A DNA stretch of 64,000 bases. Origin: Pectobacterium carotovorum (GTDB lineage Bacteria > Pseudomonadota > Gammaproteobacteria > Enterobacterales > Enterobacteriaceae). Under the pieces are notes generated by a model. It was not told the DNA's origin and made no database searches. It saw only the letters and a program-made list of their open reading frames with translations. The stretch lies in NCBI RefSeq assembly GCF_900129615.1, contig NZ_FQWI01000006.1:124001-188000 (forward strand), written 5' to 3'. Below, piece after piece: positions 26,534-35,590 of this stretch. Within the stretch, counting starts at the first letter, position 1. Each line of letters opens with the position of its first letter. The translations under genes and the position numbers were made by a program.

Positions 26534-27229
26534 ATGCAATTATCAGAATATTTAAAATACAAAATGGAATCTGACAGAGTTCTTGCCACTCATCTGGACA
26601 GTATGGCAGATAAAATTAAAGATAATACAATAAAAATTGGTGATGATTTATACAGTGGTATAGAAAGAGCAACATGGTATTCATCCTGTTTTATAGAAAA
26701 ATATAATTCTGACTGCCAGCAACTAAAGTCTGAAAATGAAAGGATGTATTTAGCCATTAAACAGATATACAAGAGAAAAGATGTAATAATAGATATGCTA
26801 ATAGAGTATCTTAAAATACTTCTAAAAGATACTGAAGAAAGAGAGCAAGAATTAATAGCTAAAGCCATATTAGGCGTATCAGTTGCATCAGAGTTCGCAA
26901 CAAGTCGGGCAGTAAAAATGTCAGTCGCTTATCTGCTTGCAAAGCATATTGCAACTTCGTTGAATTTTTCACTATCCATTCGCAGAACGATTAATAAATA
27001 CTCACTGATAGGGATGAGTGCTCTCACATTTCATGGGAAAGTTCAGAAGGCGGCAATGTCTGCACGACACCTGCATGACGTATGTCCGGAGCTATACTGG
27101 TCTCTCTATGCTATGCAGGTTGAGATGTTATACTTCGTATTTGAAGAGCGCCTGTCTCCCTACGTGCCCAAAAATCCCTATGACAAAATCGATATCACAG
27201 AATCAATAAACGGAATTCTAAAAAAATGA
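26534..27229 (+). CDS. Hypothetical protein, candidate T6SS pore-forming effector
   Basis: A 231-residue protein of unknown family in AT-rich DNA. The first 110 residues are charged and helical (MQLSEYLKYKMESDRVLATH at the start). The middle (about 112-150, AKAILGVSVASEFATSRAV then MSVAYLLAKHIATSLNF) is small-residue-rich and hydrophobic, and the end has aromatic amphipathic helices (ELYWSLYAMQVEMLYFVFEE). There is no signal peptide. Its stop overlaps the start of a 65-residue two-helix membrane protein (ATGA), and an orphan hcp lies just beyond on the other strand. This size and pairing recall the small ion-selective pore effector Ssp6 and its immunity protein from Serratia. That comparison rests on gene layout, not on an alignment. 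AAGGGATGTAAT precedes the ATG. Confidence 0.5.
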   Translation: MQLSEYLKYKMESDRVLATHLDSMADKIKDNTIKIGDDLYSGIERATWYSSCFIEKYNSDCQQLKSENERMYLAIKQIYKRKDVIIDMLIEYLKILLKDTEEREQELIAKAILGVSVASEFATSRAVKMSVAYLLAKHIATSLNFSLSIRRTINKYSLIGMSALTFHGKVQKAAMSARHLHDVCPELYWSLYAMQVEMLYFVFEERLSPYVPKNPYDKIDITESINGILKK

Positions 27230-27423
27230 GCTTAAAAAAAATAATTTCTTATGCCGTTAAAGAGTTTATTAACACCTATACCACAATGGCATTAATGATT
27301 GTTTTGGGGGTTTTATTCTACGAATTCATCCCTGACCATTGGGGTAAGTTGATTATTCTTTCGATTGTTATTATCGTTTATGTAGACATAAAATTCTTTT
27401 CAAAAAAATCAGGCCGAAAATAA
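27226..27423 (+). CDS. Small two-helix membrane protein, candidate immunity protein
   Basis: A 65-residue protein with two predicted membrane helices (about 16-33, TYTTMALMIVLGVLFYEF, and about 39-55, GKLIILSIVIIVYVDI) joined by a short loop and ending in a basic tail (KFFSKKSGRK). Its ATG overlaps the stop of the 231-residue gene by 4 bases, so the two are almost certainly co-translated. A small inner-membrane partner directly behind a hydrophobic protein is the layout expected for immunity to a membrane-damaging toxin. I do not recognise the family. The stop codon lies inside the following terminator. Confidence 0.55.
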   Translation: MSLKKIISYAVKEFINTYTTMALMIVLGVLFYEFIPDHWGKLIILSIVIIVYVDIKFFSKKSGRK

Positions 27424-27434
27424 TTCGGCCTTTC
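27411..27434 (+). terminator. Bidirectional terminator between the islet operon and hcp
   Basis: AGGCCGAA (27411-27418) and TTCGGCCT (27424-27431) form a perfect 8 bp stem with a short loop. It has A-rich DNA on the left and TTTC on the right, and sits between convergent genes. Confidence 0.75.
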
Positions 27435-27442
27435 ATATAATT

Positions 27443-27922
27443 TTAGTAGGCTACATTCTGCCAAAGCATATAAGCGCTTGTTCTTGCAATAACATGTTCC
27501 CATTCAATAGAAGCAAACTTAAATGATACGCTTTCCTGTGGCTGAACTTCATTATGTGTCAGTGAATTAGGGTAGAAAAAACGAATATTGCTGATAAGTG
27601 CATCCCGAAGCTTCATCTTAAAATAAAGTTCATTTCCACCAGACTGCGCCGTTCGGTAGAACGAAAAAATGCACTCCAGCTTTTCCTTATCATTGATTGC
27701 CTGAGCGAACAATGGCGTGGCTTTATCAATTGGCTTTCGGATTTCTACAGGAAGCATTGAAATATTCTCTTCCCGACTAATGTTGTTCACCAACTCATAA
27801 ACAAAAATTTCATTCTCATGTGCCGATTGATACTTGTTGCCAATAGAGTCCAGAGATGAACATCCTGCTGATATCAGTCCCTGTTTTTCCCCAGTAACGC
27901 TAAGATAAATAAGATTGGACAT
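27443..27922 (-). CDS. hcp: Type VI secretion tube protein Hcp (orphan)
   Basis: A 159-residue Hcp, the hexamer that builds the inner T6SS tube and carries small effectors in its lumen. Typical marks are the NLIYLSVTGEKQGLISAGCS start, DSIGNKYQSAHENEIFVYEL, PVEIRKPIDKATPLF and LTHNEVQPQESVSFKFASIEW. The ATG at 27922 has GGAGACATA upstream; a start 5 codons earlier has no such site. No other T6SS structural gene lies in the window, so it is an orphan hcp, a gene type that often accompanies effector and immunity genes. Its convergent neighbour pair is the candidate cargo. It is in a low-GC patch. Confidence 0.9.
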   Translation of the reverse strand: MSNLIYLSVTGEKQGLISAGCSSLDSIGNKYQSAHENEIFVYELVNNISREENISMLPVEIRKPIDKATPLFAQAINDKEKLECIFSFYRTAQSGGNELYFKMKLRDALISNIRFFYPNSLTHNEVQPQESVSFKFASIEWEHVIARTSAYMLWQNVAY

Positions 27923-28074
27923 TATGTCTCCATACAAAGAAATTCCATTCTACGGTTCAGAGCCGTAGTTCCTATCGCATGGATATAATACTCTCTCAGG
28001 TAAGGTTTTAAAACACGCCCTCCTGGCAGGATAGTTGTCACTACTTAACATTTAACCAGTTGGGGCGTTAAGGC

Positions 28075-28371
28075 TTGATTGTGCCGCGCTATAGTGAAGA
28101 ACGTAAACAAGCGATCTTGAGTAAATTGCTGCCTCCTTTAAACATGACTATTGCTGAAGTGGCAAGAAGTGAAAGGATTGGCCTGCAAACGTTGCATAAT
28201 TGGCGCGATAAAGCCAAACAAGAAGGTCGTCCTATGCCCGGAAATAAATCCCCCCAGTGCATTGGTCGGCAGAAGCAAAGCTTGCCACCGTGATTGAAAC
28301 GGCGAGTTTAAATGAAGCTGAATTCAGCGAATACTGTCGTGAAAAAGGCTTGTATGTCGAACAAATAAAGA
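28075..28371 (+). pseudogene. Broken transposase OrfA (IS3-family-like)
   Basis: The frame starting TTG/GTG near 28075 encodes PRYSEERKQAILSKLLPP and a helix-turn-helix (TIAEVARSERIGLQTLHNWR), typical of IS3-family OrfA proteins. The frame is lost near 28250, in a run of six C. The missing part (WSAEAKLATVIETASLNEAE, then FSEYCREKGLYVEQIK) continues in another frame to about 28371, where homology to a transposase stops. So it is frameshifted and truncated, and no OrfB remains. It marks a past insertion at the right edge of the T6SS islet. I saw no clear terminal inverted repeats. Confidence 0.75.
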
Positions 28372-28374
28372 CCT

Positions 28375-28404
28375 GCCCAGTCAGAAAAAATGCTGGCTGG
28401 GCAT
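28375..28404 (-). terminator. Terminator of cbl
   Basis: TGCCCAG-CAG and CTG-CTGGGCA form a long stem with one mismatch, 25 bp after the cbl stop. On the minus strand it is followed by GGTCTTTATTTG. Confidence 0.75.
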
Positions 28405-28428
28405 CGGGTTAGGAAATCGCGCTATCAG

Positions 28429-29382
28429 TCAGATTTGGTAATCAATCACCGCTTCATCGTTATCCGAGAACACCTTATCTTTAATGTCATCCAGCGACAG
28501 TTCAGTATTACACAGCTGAATAAATTTCCAGGCATAGTTACGCTGTAACTGACCCTTTTTCAGCCCCAGCCAGACCGTGTTAGCTTCAAACAAATGCTCA
28601 GCATTCAACCGTACCAGCCCTTTGTCACGCACCGGATCGAATGACATATCGGCCACAATCCCGACGCCAAGCCCCAGCTCAACATAGGTTTTAATCACAT
28701 CCGAATCCTGTGCGCTGAGCGTAATATCAGGCGACATACCTACCGCCTGAAACGCACGATCCAAACGTGAACGACCGGTAATCCCCTGACGATAGGTAAT
28801 CAGCGGCTCCGCATTCAGCATCTCCAGCGTAATAACGGGTTCCTGCGTCAGCGGATGGTGTTCCGGCACAATCACCGAATGGTGCCAGCGATAGTAGGAA
28901 AACGCCGCCAGCGAGGGATCGTTAATCAACTGCTCACTGGCAATACCAATATCGGCTTCACCAGAATGGAGCATCGCTACAATTTCATCCGGCGTGCCCT
29001 GATTCAGCACCAGACGCACCTGTGGATACAGCGAGCGGAAGGCTTTAATCACCGGCGGCAGGCTGTAACGTGCCTGTGTATGCGTCGTCGCGATCACCAA
29101 CTGGCCGGTATCATTATTGGTGAAGACATTCGCCAGCCGCCGGATATTACTGGCGTCATTCAGGATGCGCTCAGCCACCACCAGCAGTTCTTTTCCCGGC
29201 TCGGTCATACCTAACAGGCGTTTGCCGCGGCGGATGAAGATTTCAATCCCCAGCTCTTCTTCCAGCTCGCGGATGTGACGACTCACGCCGGATTGAGAGG
29301 TAAACAGCGTATTCGCCACCTCGGTCAGGTTGTAATTGCACCGTGCTGATTCACGAATAATCTTCAGTTGCTGAAAGTTCAC
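28429..29382 (-). CDS. cbl: LysR-type regulator Cbl (sulfonate utilisation)
   Basis: A 317-residue LysR-type activator related to CysB that switches on sulfonate-sulfur genes (tau and ssu in E. coli) during sulfate starvation; adenosine phosphosulfate blocks it. The sequence is near E. coli Cbl: MNFQQLKIIRESARCNYNLT, FTSQSGVSRHIRELEEELGI recognition region, TTHTQARYSLPPVIKAFRSL, TYRQGITGRSR and the IDYQI C-terminus. The start is GTG with GGGAG upstream. It lies about 8 kb from the centre of the two divergent sulfonate-type operons and is a good candidate regulator for them. Confidence 0.93.
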   Translation of the reverse strand: MNFQQLKIIRESARCNYNLTEVANTLFTSQSGVSRHIRELEEELGIEIFIRRGKRLLGMTEPGKELLVVAERILNDASNIRRLANVFTNNDTGQLVIATTHTQARYSLPPVIKAFRSLYPQVRLVLNQGTPDEIVAMLHSGEADIGIASEQLINDPSLAAFSYYRWHHSVIVPEHHPLTQEPVITLEMLNAEPLITYRQGITGRSRLDRAFQAVGMSPDITLSAQDSDVIKTYVELGLGVGIVADMSFDPVRDKGLVRLNAEHLFEANTVWLGLKKGQLQRNYAWKFIQLCNTELSLDDIKDKVFSDNDEAVIDYQI

Positions 29383-29698
29383 CTTTCACTCCCTTGTTCT
29401 TTATTACAGATAGCAATATTGATGCAAGTAATGAGAGTCAGAACAAATAAGCAAATGGAGTTGATTATATTTTTTTATACTAACGGTATGTCTGCCGCGC
29501 TACCTTACCTAACAAGGAATAGACATAAACATTAAAATCAAACAGTTATATGGAATCATTTTTGTCACATGCGCACCGTCAATCAACCATTTCGCTATGA
29601 TTTATTCCTTTCTGGTCTATTTATCTCCGCGCTTTTATTCCCTTTTTCGCGTATTTCTTCTCAAGCTAAATAGGACACACGACTTCAAGCTGATGTGC

Positions 29699-29826
<128 letters not shown>

Positions 29827-29868
29827 CGCTGCTATGATGGCGGTCTGAATCAAAGACGAGGTGGCAGC

Positions 29869-30702
29869 ATGCAGGGCGTACCGGAACACTTTACCGATGA
29901 GAGAGACTATGCCCAATTCCGGCACTTGCCAGCGCTGCCCGGCATCGAGCTTTATCACGCGCACATCTGCCGTTATGCCTTTGAGCCACACACGCATGAG
30001 GCGTTTGGCATCGGCACTATTGACGACGGTGCGGAGCGGTTCCGCTATCGTGGAGCCAAGCACATTGCGCCTGTCGATTCGTTAGTGTTGATGAACCCTG
30101 ATGAGCTGCACACGGGGGAATCCGCGACGGAAGATGGCTGGCGCTATCGCATGATCTATATCCCGCCCGATGTGCTGGAGAACATCTCCGGCGAGAAAGG
30201 TTGGTGGTTTACCGACGTCGTGCGCCACGATCCCGCGACTGCACGCCAACTGGCGATGACGCTGGCCGCCATGTGGCAGACGACCGATCCCTTGGCGAGT
30301 GAAAGCCTGCTGCTGTCGCTGATTGCGCTTTTCCGGCCTCACGCTCACATTGCCCAGCGTCAGATTATTGAACCGTTCCATCGCTTTGATGTGGTGAAGG
30401 ATTACTTACGGGAAAACTTCGCCCACACGATTACCTTAAAAGAGCTGGCGGCGCTGGTTTCTCTCAGCCCGTACCACTTCCTGCGCCAGTTCAAAGCCCA
30501 GTTTCATGTCACGCCACACCAGATGCTGATGGCAATTCGATTGTATGAGGCCAAGCAGATGCTGACGCACGGTATGGCGGCTGCCCATGTTGCCGTCGCC
30601 GTCGGGTTAACCGATCAGGCGCATCTGACTCGCACCTTTGCCCAGCGCTATGGCGTCACGCCCATTCGCTACCAAAAGCAGGTGTATCCAGTTCGCCGCT
30701 AA
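29869..30702 (+). CDS. AraC-family transcriptional regulator
   Basis: A 277-residue AraC regulator with an N-terminal cupin sensing domain (about 1-150, AHICRYAFEPHTHEAFGIG with metal-type His residues) and a C-terminal double helix-turn-helix (about 180-275, LAALVSLSPYHFLRQFKAQF and AAAHVAVAVGLTDQAHLTRTF). GACGAGGT precedes the ATG at 29869; the frame is open upstream into the ERIC but without a site. A DMT exporter gene follows 250 bp downstream on the same strand, a common AraC/EamA pair in which the regulator controls the exporter. The inducer is unknown. Confidence 0.85.
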   Translation: MQGVPEHFTDERDYAQFRHLPALPGIELYHAHICRYAFEPHTHEAFGIGTIDDGAERFRYRGAKHIAPVDSLVLMNPDELHTGESATEDGWRYRMIYIPPDVLENISGEKGWWFTDVVRHDPATARQLAMTLAAMWQTTDPLASESLLLSLIALFRPHAHIAQRQIIEPFHRFDVVKDYLRENFAHTITLKELAALVSLSPYHFLRQFKAQFHVTPHQMLMAIRLYEAKQMLTHGMAAAHVAVAVGLTDQAHLTRTFAQRYGVTPIRYQKQVYPVRR

Positions 30703-30743
30703 CGCTTTCAGCACGCATGCTTTCACCGCTTCCCCACAGATGA

Positions 30744-30870
30744 TATACCTTAAATAATTCGAGTTGCGTGAAGGCGGCAACCGAGCGAATCCCCAGGAGC
30801 TTACACAAGTAAGTGACTGGGGTGAGTAAGGGCAGCCAACGCACAAGCAGCTTGAAGTATGACGGGAATA
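30744..30870 (+). repeat. ERIC element (copy 4), classic form
   Basis: A 127 bp ERIC with the standard centre (GAATCCCCAGGAGCTTAC and GTAAGTGACTGGGGTGAG). It lies between the AraC gene and the DMT exporter gene and would be in the exporter's leader if they are co-transcribed. Confidence 0.92.
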
Positions 30871-30950
30871 AACAGCAATATCCTACAATAATTTGCCGCC
30901 GACTCTCCCTAGACTGGCGCGATGCACTATTGTGAAAAAACGGGTTTATT

Positions 30951-31928
30951 ATGCTGATTGGTGTTTTATTTGCGCTTGCCGCCGGGCTGATGTGGGGGCT
31001 GATTTTCGTTGGGCCGCTGCTCGTACCGGACTACTCTGCCGCCTTGCAGTCCACCGGACGCTATCTGGCTTTTGGATTGATTGCCTTACCGCTGGCATGG
31101 CTCGATCGCCGTCGTCTGCGCCAGTTAACCCGCAGCGACTGGCTGGAGGCCACGAAGCTCACGATTATCGGTAATCTTCTGTACTACTTTCTGCTCGCCA
31201 GCGCGATTCAGCGCACGGGCGCACCGATCTCGACGATGATTATCGGCACCCTGCCCGTGGTGATTTCTGTCACCGCGAATGTGTTGTATAGCAAGCACGA
31301 TGGCCGCGTCGCCTGGCGTCGGCTACTGCCGTCGCTGCTGCTGATTGCGGCGGGGTTGGTCTGCGTCAATATTGCAGAGCTAAAGGGAAGCACGGCCACA
31401 TTCGATTTATGGCGTTATGCCAGCGGCATTGCGATGGCTTTCCTCGCCGTGGTTTGCTGGACCTGGTATCCACTACGCAACGCCCGCTGGCTGCGCGACC
31501 ACAAAGGCAATACGCCGACCACCTGGGCCACGGCGCAAGGGCTGGTCACGCTACCGCTGGCGCTGTTGGGTTATCTGCTGGTGTGCGGCCATCTGGCGCT
31601 AACGGACAGCACCTTTACGCAGCCGTTCGGCCCGCGGCCTGAGGTTTTCATCCCGTTGATGCTGGCGATTGGGCTGTTTTGTTCGTGGATCGGTACGCTG
31701 TTCTGGAATGAAGCCAGCCAGCGTCTGCCGACGGTGCTGGTGGGGCCGTTAATTGTGTTTGAAACGCTGGCGGGGCTGGCCTATGCCTTCATCATCCGGC
31801 AATCCTGGCCGCCGCTGTTGACGCTCTGTGGCATCACCTGCCTGATTGTCGGGGTGATCTACGCCATGCGGGTGAAACCGGAACCAGTGATTGTGGAAGT
31901 CCCGATGCCAGTTTCACGAACAGAGTAA
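30951..31928 (+). CDS. DMT/EamA-family membrane transporter
   Basis: A 325-residue inner-membrane transporter of the drug/metabolite superfamily, with about ten helices in two EamA repeats (FALAAGLMWGLIFVGPLLVP at the start and AIGLFCSWIGTLFWNEASQR in the second half). Members export amino acids or other metabolites. It is encoded behind an AraC regulator with an ERIC between. The length is normal; the last 15 residues are a short hydrophilic tail. The substrate cannot be read from the sequence. Confidence 0.85.
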   Translation: MLIGVLFALAAGLMWGLIFVGPLLVPDYSAALQSTGRYLAFGLIALPLAWLDRRRLRQLTRSDWLEATKLTIIGNLLYYFLLASAIQRTGAPISTMIIGTLPVVISVTANVLYSKHDGRVAWRRLLPSLLLIAAGLVCVNIAELKGSTATFDLWRYASGIAMAFLAVVCWTWYPLRNARWLRDHKGNTPTTWATAQGLVTLPLALLGYLLVCGHLALTDSTFTQPFGPRPEVFIPLMLAIGLFCSWIGTLFWNEASQRLPTVLVGPLIVFETLAGLAYAFIIRQSWPPLLTLCGITCLIVGVIYAMRVKPEPVIVEVPMPVSRTE

Positions 31929-31964
31929 ACGCACGCCTGACATGCTGTGGAAATAAGCCGGTCT

Positions 31965-32462
31965 TTATGTCCGGCTTGCCAGCTTCTGAAACAGTTCGGT
32001 CAGTTGCGCTTCATCCCTTGCACCCTGATGCTGATCGGTCACCTTGCCGTTCGCATCAATAATAAATGAAGTTGGCGTGCCGCTGACCTGATAGCGCTCT
32101 TTGGTAATGCCCAACTGATCGCGCACCACCGGATAGGTCACCTTGTGGTGCGCCAGCATCGACGTGATATCCACGCTGTCAGGGTCGGTGTTAACCGCAA
32201 TCACCACCACTTTATCGCCATATTCCTTGCTCAACTTCTCCAGTGCGCCCATTTCGATCATGCAGCCGCCACAGCCTGACGACCAGAAATTCAGGTACAC
32301 GCTTTTCCCCTGCCAGCGTGACAGATCCACCTGCTGCCCTGACAGATCGTAGGCCGCCAGCGCCGGTGCCTGCGCCCCGACGCTAACCTGTTCTTCCTTA
32401 CAGCCGCTCAGCGCCGCTGCGCCCAGCAGACACAGCGCGGTAATCGCGTTACGCCATTTCAT
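31965..32462 (-). CDS. TlpA-like thioredoxin lipoprotein of the fet operon
   Basis: A 165-residue thioredoxin-fold protein anchored as a lipoprotein: signal peptide with lipobox LSGC (Cys21). The redox motif is CGGC (Cys64-Cys67) in LNFWSSGCGGCMIEMG, and the cis-Pro loop is SGTPTSF. It is the last gene of the iron operon and overlaps the ATPase gene by 14 bp. Thioredoxin-like proteins end the equivalent Campylobacter p19 locus, where they may keep periplasmic redox components active. Its exact role here is inferred. Confidence 0.88.
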   Translation of the reverse strand: MKWRNAITALCLLGAAALSGCKEEQVSVGAQAPALAAYDLSGQQVDLSRWQGKSVYLNFWSSGCGGCMIEMGALEKLSKEYGDKVVVIAVNTDPDSVDITSMLAHHKVTYPVVRDQLGITKERYQVSGTPTSFIIDANGKVTDQHQGARDEAQLTELFQKLASRT

Positions 32463-33165
32463 GATGATTCACCTCTTCACCAAAATACTTGCCGTGTTGC
32501 AGGCGGATAATGCGGTCAGCAAACCGACCTAATTCAGGATTGTGCGTCACCATCACAATGGTGCGCCCCTGCTGATGCAGATCTTTCAACAGATCCAGCA
32601 CCCGCCGCTCGTTCTCCTCATCCAGATTTCCCGTCGGTTCATCGGCGAAAATCACAGGAGGTTCATTCACCAACGCTCGGGCAATACACACGCGCTGTTG
32701 CTCACCGCCGGAAAGCTGGCTCGGTAAGTGATCGACGCGATGCGCCAGCCCAACCTGTTCCAGCACGCGCTGCGCCGCCGCTTCATCCACCACGCTATGG
32801 TAGTGCTGCGCCAACATTACGTTTTCCAGCGCGGTCAAAAATGGAATCAGGTGGAACTGCTGGAATACCAGCCCAATCTTATCGGCCCGGAACTGGCGCC
32901 GCCCTTCTTCATCCAGCCCAGCGGCATCGACGCCGTCCAGCAATACCTGCCCTTCACTCACCGTATCCAGACAGGTGAGAATATTCATCAGCGTGGTTTT
33001 GCCCGAACCCGACGCGCCCATGATGGCGACAAACTCGCCGCGCGCGATGCGGATGTTGATGTTCTCCAACGCGGTCACCTGACCAAAGCGTTTATAGAGC
33101 TGGCGAGTTTCAATCACCGCCTCCGCTGCCTGCGCCCTTTCCTGCGCGTTCACCTCTACAGACAT
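32449..33165 (-). CDS. ABC transporter ATPase (LolD/MacB-like) of the fet operon
   Basis: A 238-residue ATPase with Walker [10 protein letters not shown], signature [14 protein letters not shown], Walker [13 protein letters not shown] and switch His in VTHNPE. This is the LolD/MacB/FtsE group, which pairs with FtsX-like permeases rather than importers. The permease genes lie directly upstream (4 bp gap) and a TlpA-like gene overlaps downstream. The same set occurs with fetMP in E. coli F11 and with p19 in Campylobacter. What it moves is not known. Confidence 0.9.
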   Translation of the reverse strand: MSVEVNAQERAQAAEAVIETRQLYKRFGQVTALENINIRIARGEFVAIMGASGSGKTTLMNILTCLDTVSEGQVLLDGVDAAGLDEEGRRQFRADKIGLVFQQFHLIPFLTALENVMLAQHYHSVVDEAAAQRVLEQVGLAHRVDHLPSQLSGGEQQRVCIARALVNEPPVIFADEPTGNLDEENERRVLDLLKDLHQQGRTIVMVTHNPELGRFADRIIRLQHGKYFGEEVNHHEMA

Positions 33166-33169
33166 CGAC

Positions 33170-34309
33170 CTACTCTCCTTTTAAGACTTTGGCTGGTTCG
33201 ACGTAGATCGCCCGCCGAGTGGGAACCACTGCCGCGACGGCAGCAACCAATAACGATAGCACCAGCGTGAGCGGGAACACCGGTAACCGCAGCGAGATCG
33301 TCGCGTTGAATACGGCCATTCCCAGCACCTGTGCCAGCAAATAACCCAAAAGCGAACCGCACACCACGGCCGCCAGTGCGATGATGCCGGTTTCCGCCAG
33401 CATCTGCCGGATGATGTCTCGTCCGCTCGCGCCCAGCGCCTTCTGTAGCGCAAATTCGCGGGCACGTTCACCGACAATCGCCATCAGCGTGGTGTTTACA
33501 CACAGGGAAGACAGCACGAGGATCACCGCCGATACCAGCCCCATCAGCCCTTTGATTTTATTCAGTACCTGACCTTCCGACGCCGACACCTTCAGGATCG
33601 GGCGGATCTCCAACTGCGGATACTGCTGCTGGAGCTGTGCGGCAAAGCGATCGACCTGCCCCAGATCGTTACTGACGCTCAGCAGGGCATTACTGATCGC
33701 ACCCTCTTTATCCAGCCACTTTTGCGCCAGTTCCAGATTCACGATCAGCATGTTGTCTGTCGCATCACCAGATTCCACGATGCCTTTGATCTGCAACCGC
33801 TGCTTGCCGCCGTCGCCCACCAGCGTGATACTGTCGCCGACTTTGACGTTCAGCCGCTCCGCCAGCTTCACCCCGATCATGGCGTTACGGTCATCGAAGC
33901 TGACGCCAATCCAGTTACCCGTGACCTGCCAGTACGGTGCCAGTTGCCGCAGCGATTCGAACCACACGCCCATCAGCACCACTTTCTCCAACTCCGTACG
34001 CGCCATACCGTACAGATAAGGGCTGGACGCATTGATCAACCCAGCGGGTGCGTTGTCGATAATCGGCTGAAACGTGCTTTGTGGAATCGTATTGCCTCGC
34101 GCTGGCCCAATATAAAAATTCGCGCCGAAGGTGCGTAGTTCCTGGCTCATCTTGGCGTTGATATCGAAATAGACGGCGGACATCGCCGTCACAATCGCTG
34201 CCCCGACCATCAGCGCGGCGAACACGACGCTGACGCGCTGCATACGCAGTCGCAGTGCGCGAAACACCAGCCGCCAGAACATGCTGTTCATCCAGCCATT
34301 AGCGCCCAT
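33170..34309 (-). CDS. FtsX-like ABC permease of the fet operon (second)
   Basis: A 379-residue inner-membrane permease of the MacB/FtsX type: an N-terminal helix (about 20-45), a large periplasmic domain (about 46-240) and three C-terminal helices. The start at 34309 is chosen because GGAGG lies 7 bases upstream, inside the end of the previous permease gene (11 bp overlap). A longer frame starting at 34375 lies fully inside that gene. RAREFALQKALGASGRDIIRQ in the cytoplasmic loop is family-typical. Confidence 0.88.
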   Translation of the reverse strand: MGANGWMNSMFWRLVFRALRLRMQRVSVVFAALMVGAAIVTAMSAVYFDINAKMSQELRTFGANFYIGPARGNTIPQSTFQPIIDNAPAGLINASSPYLYGMARTELEKVVLMGVWFESLRQLAPYWQVTGNWIGVSFDDRNAMIGVKLAERLNVKVGDSITLVGDGGKQRLQIKGIVESGDATDNMLIVNLELAQKWLDKEGAISNALLSVSNDLGQVDRFAAQLQQQYPQLEIRPILKVSASEGQVLNKIKGLMGLVSAVILVLSSLCVNTTLMAIVGERAREFALQKALGASGRDIIRQMLAETGIIALAAVVCGSLLGYLLAQVLGMAVFNATISLRLPVFPLTLVLSLLVAAVAAVVPTRRAIYVEPAKVLKGE

Positions 34310-35588
34310 ACAGCACCTCCACTGGATACAGTTTGGCGATCCGGCGCGCCGGGAACCACGTTCCGATGATGGCAATCAGCATCGAGATCACCAACACACA
34401 GGGAATAACGATCCAAGCGAAACTCAACGGTACGCCGAACAGCATCAGGCCAATGGCTTTCGCCAGCCCCCAGCCTGCAACACAGCCCGCGATACCACCG
34501 GCCAGACCGCTCAGCGCGGCTTCGAGATAAAACAGCAGCATGATCTGCCACTGGCGCGCGCCTAGCGCTTTCATCAGTCCGATCTCTTTAGCCCGTTCCA
34601 TAATGGTGCTCGTCATCAGCGAGGCAATCCCCATCGCTGCCGCCACCAGCGCGGCGAAGGTCACCACTGCCAGAAGCAGTTGGATCTTGTCAATCACCAC
34701 GCCTTCCGAGGCGGCGACCTGCCAGATAGGACGTACCACCGAGCCAGAAATCGCTTCTTCCAGCTGGTGCGCAATCGAAGAGACATACGCGGTGCAGTAC
34801 CAGAGGTCATACTCTTCGGCATTCAGCGCTTCCAGATTTTCCCGCGCCCGCCGCGACAGTTCATTTTCCGGCACGGTCAGCGCCGACACGCGAATCGCCT
34901 GAATTTTACCAGACAGTCCCAGCAGCGATTGCACCGTTGCCAGCGGCATCACCAGACGGCTTTCTTCATCACCGCCGCTGCTCAGAATGCCGCTAACCTC
35001 TACCGTTGCGTCCCCTTTTGCGCCGTGTAACGCGAGTTTATCCCCGACTTTCCAGCCCGTTTGCGCCGCCAGCTGTTTTCCTACCAGCGTCTGCGCCACA
35101 TTTTCCGTCGTCACCGGTTCCTGCGGCCACTGCCCGGCCACCTGCCAGTAAGGGCTAACGGTCATTTGTCCCGAGCGATAGTCTTCTTCATCCGGCACCG
35201 CAACAGGCTGAGAAAAGAAGGTGCCCAGCACGGCAACCGGCTGACCCTTGATCTCGACATCACCGCTCAGCAGCGGCGCAAAGCCGACAATGTTATTGCG
35301 CCAGAAGATATCTTTGATGTTCGGCAGCTCAGCCTCATCAAGGAAATCCTGCCCCTCCAGCGGATTACTGCGTTCGCCAAACAGCGCGGGTAGCGCCGCT
35401 TGCCCTGCTGGCTCAATCAAAATATTCGCACCGTAGGACTTCAGCTCACGCGCCATTTTGTCGCCGATGTCGATAGACACCGCCAACAGCGCAGAGATCA
35501 ACCCCGCCGCCAAAAACACGGTCAGCACCGCCAGCGATTTACGCCGAATATTTCTGCGCCAGGACTGACGTAACAGTCGCCACAGCAT
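34299..35588 (-). CDS. FtsX-like ABC permease of the fet operon (first)
   Basis: A 429-residue MacB/FtsX-type permease with the same plan as its neighbour: N-terminal helix (about 18-42, SLAVLTVFLAAGLISALLAV), a periplasmic domain and three C-terminal helices. MERAKEIGLMKALGARQWQI is the family cytoplasmic loop. It begins 2 bp after the DUF2318-like gene and overlaps the next permease gene. The two permeases likely form a heterodimer with the shared ATPase. Confidence 0.9.
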   Translation of the reverse strand: MLWRLLRQSWRRNIRRKSLAVLTVFLAAGLISALLAVSIDIGDKMARELKSYGANILIEPAGQAALPALFGERSNPLEGQDFLDEAELPNIKDIFWRNNIVGFAPLLSGDVEIKGQPVAVLGTFFSQPVAVPDEEDYRSGQMTVSPYWQVAGQWPQEPVTTENVAQTLVGKQLAAQTGWKVGDKLALHGAKGDATVEVSGILSSGGDEESRLVMPLATVQSLLGLSGKIQAIRVSALTVPENELSRRARENLEALNAEEYDLWYCTAYVSSIAHQLEEAISGSVVRPIWQVAASEGVVIDKIQLLLAVVTFAALVAAAMGIASLMTSTIMERAKEIGLMKALGARQWQIMLLFYLEAALSGLAGGIAGCVAGWGLAKAIGLMLFGVPLSFAWIVIPCVLVISMLIAIIGTWFPARRIAKLYPVEVLYGR

Positions 35589-35590
35589 GA

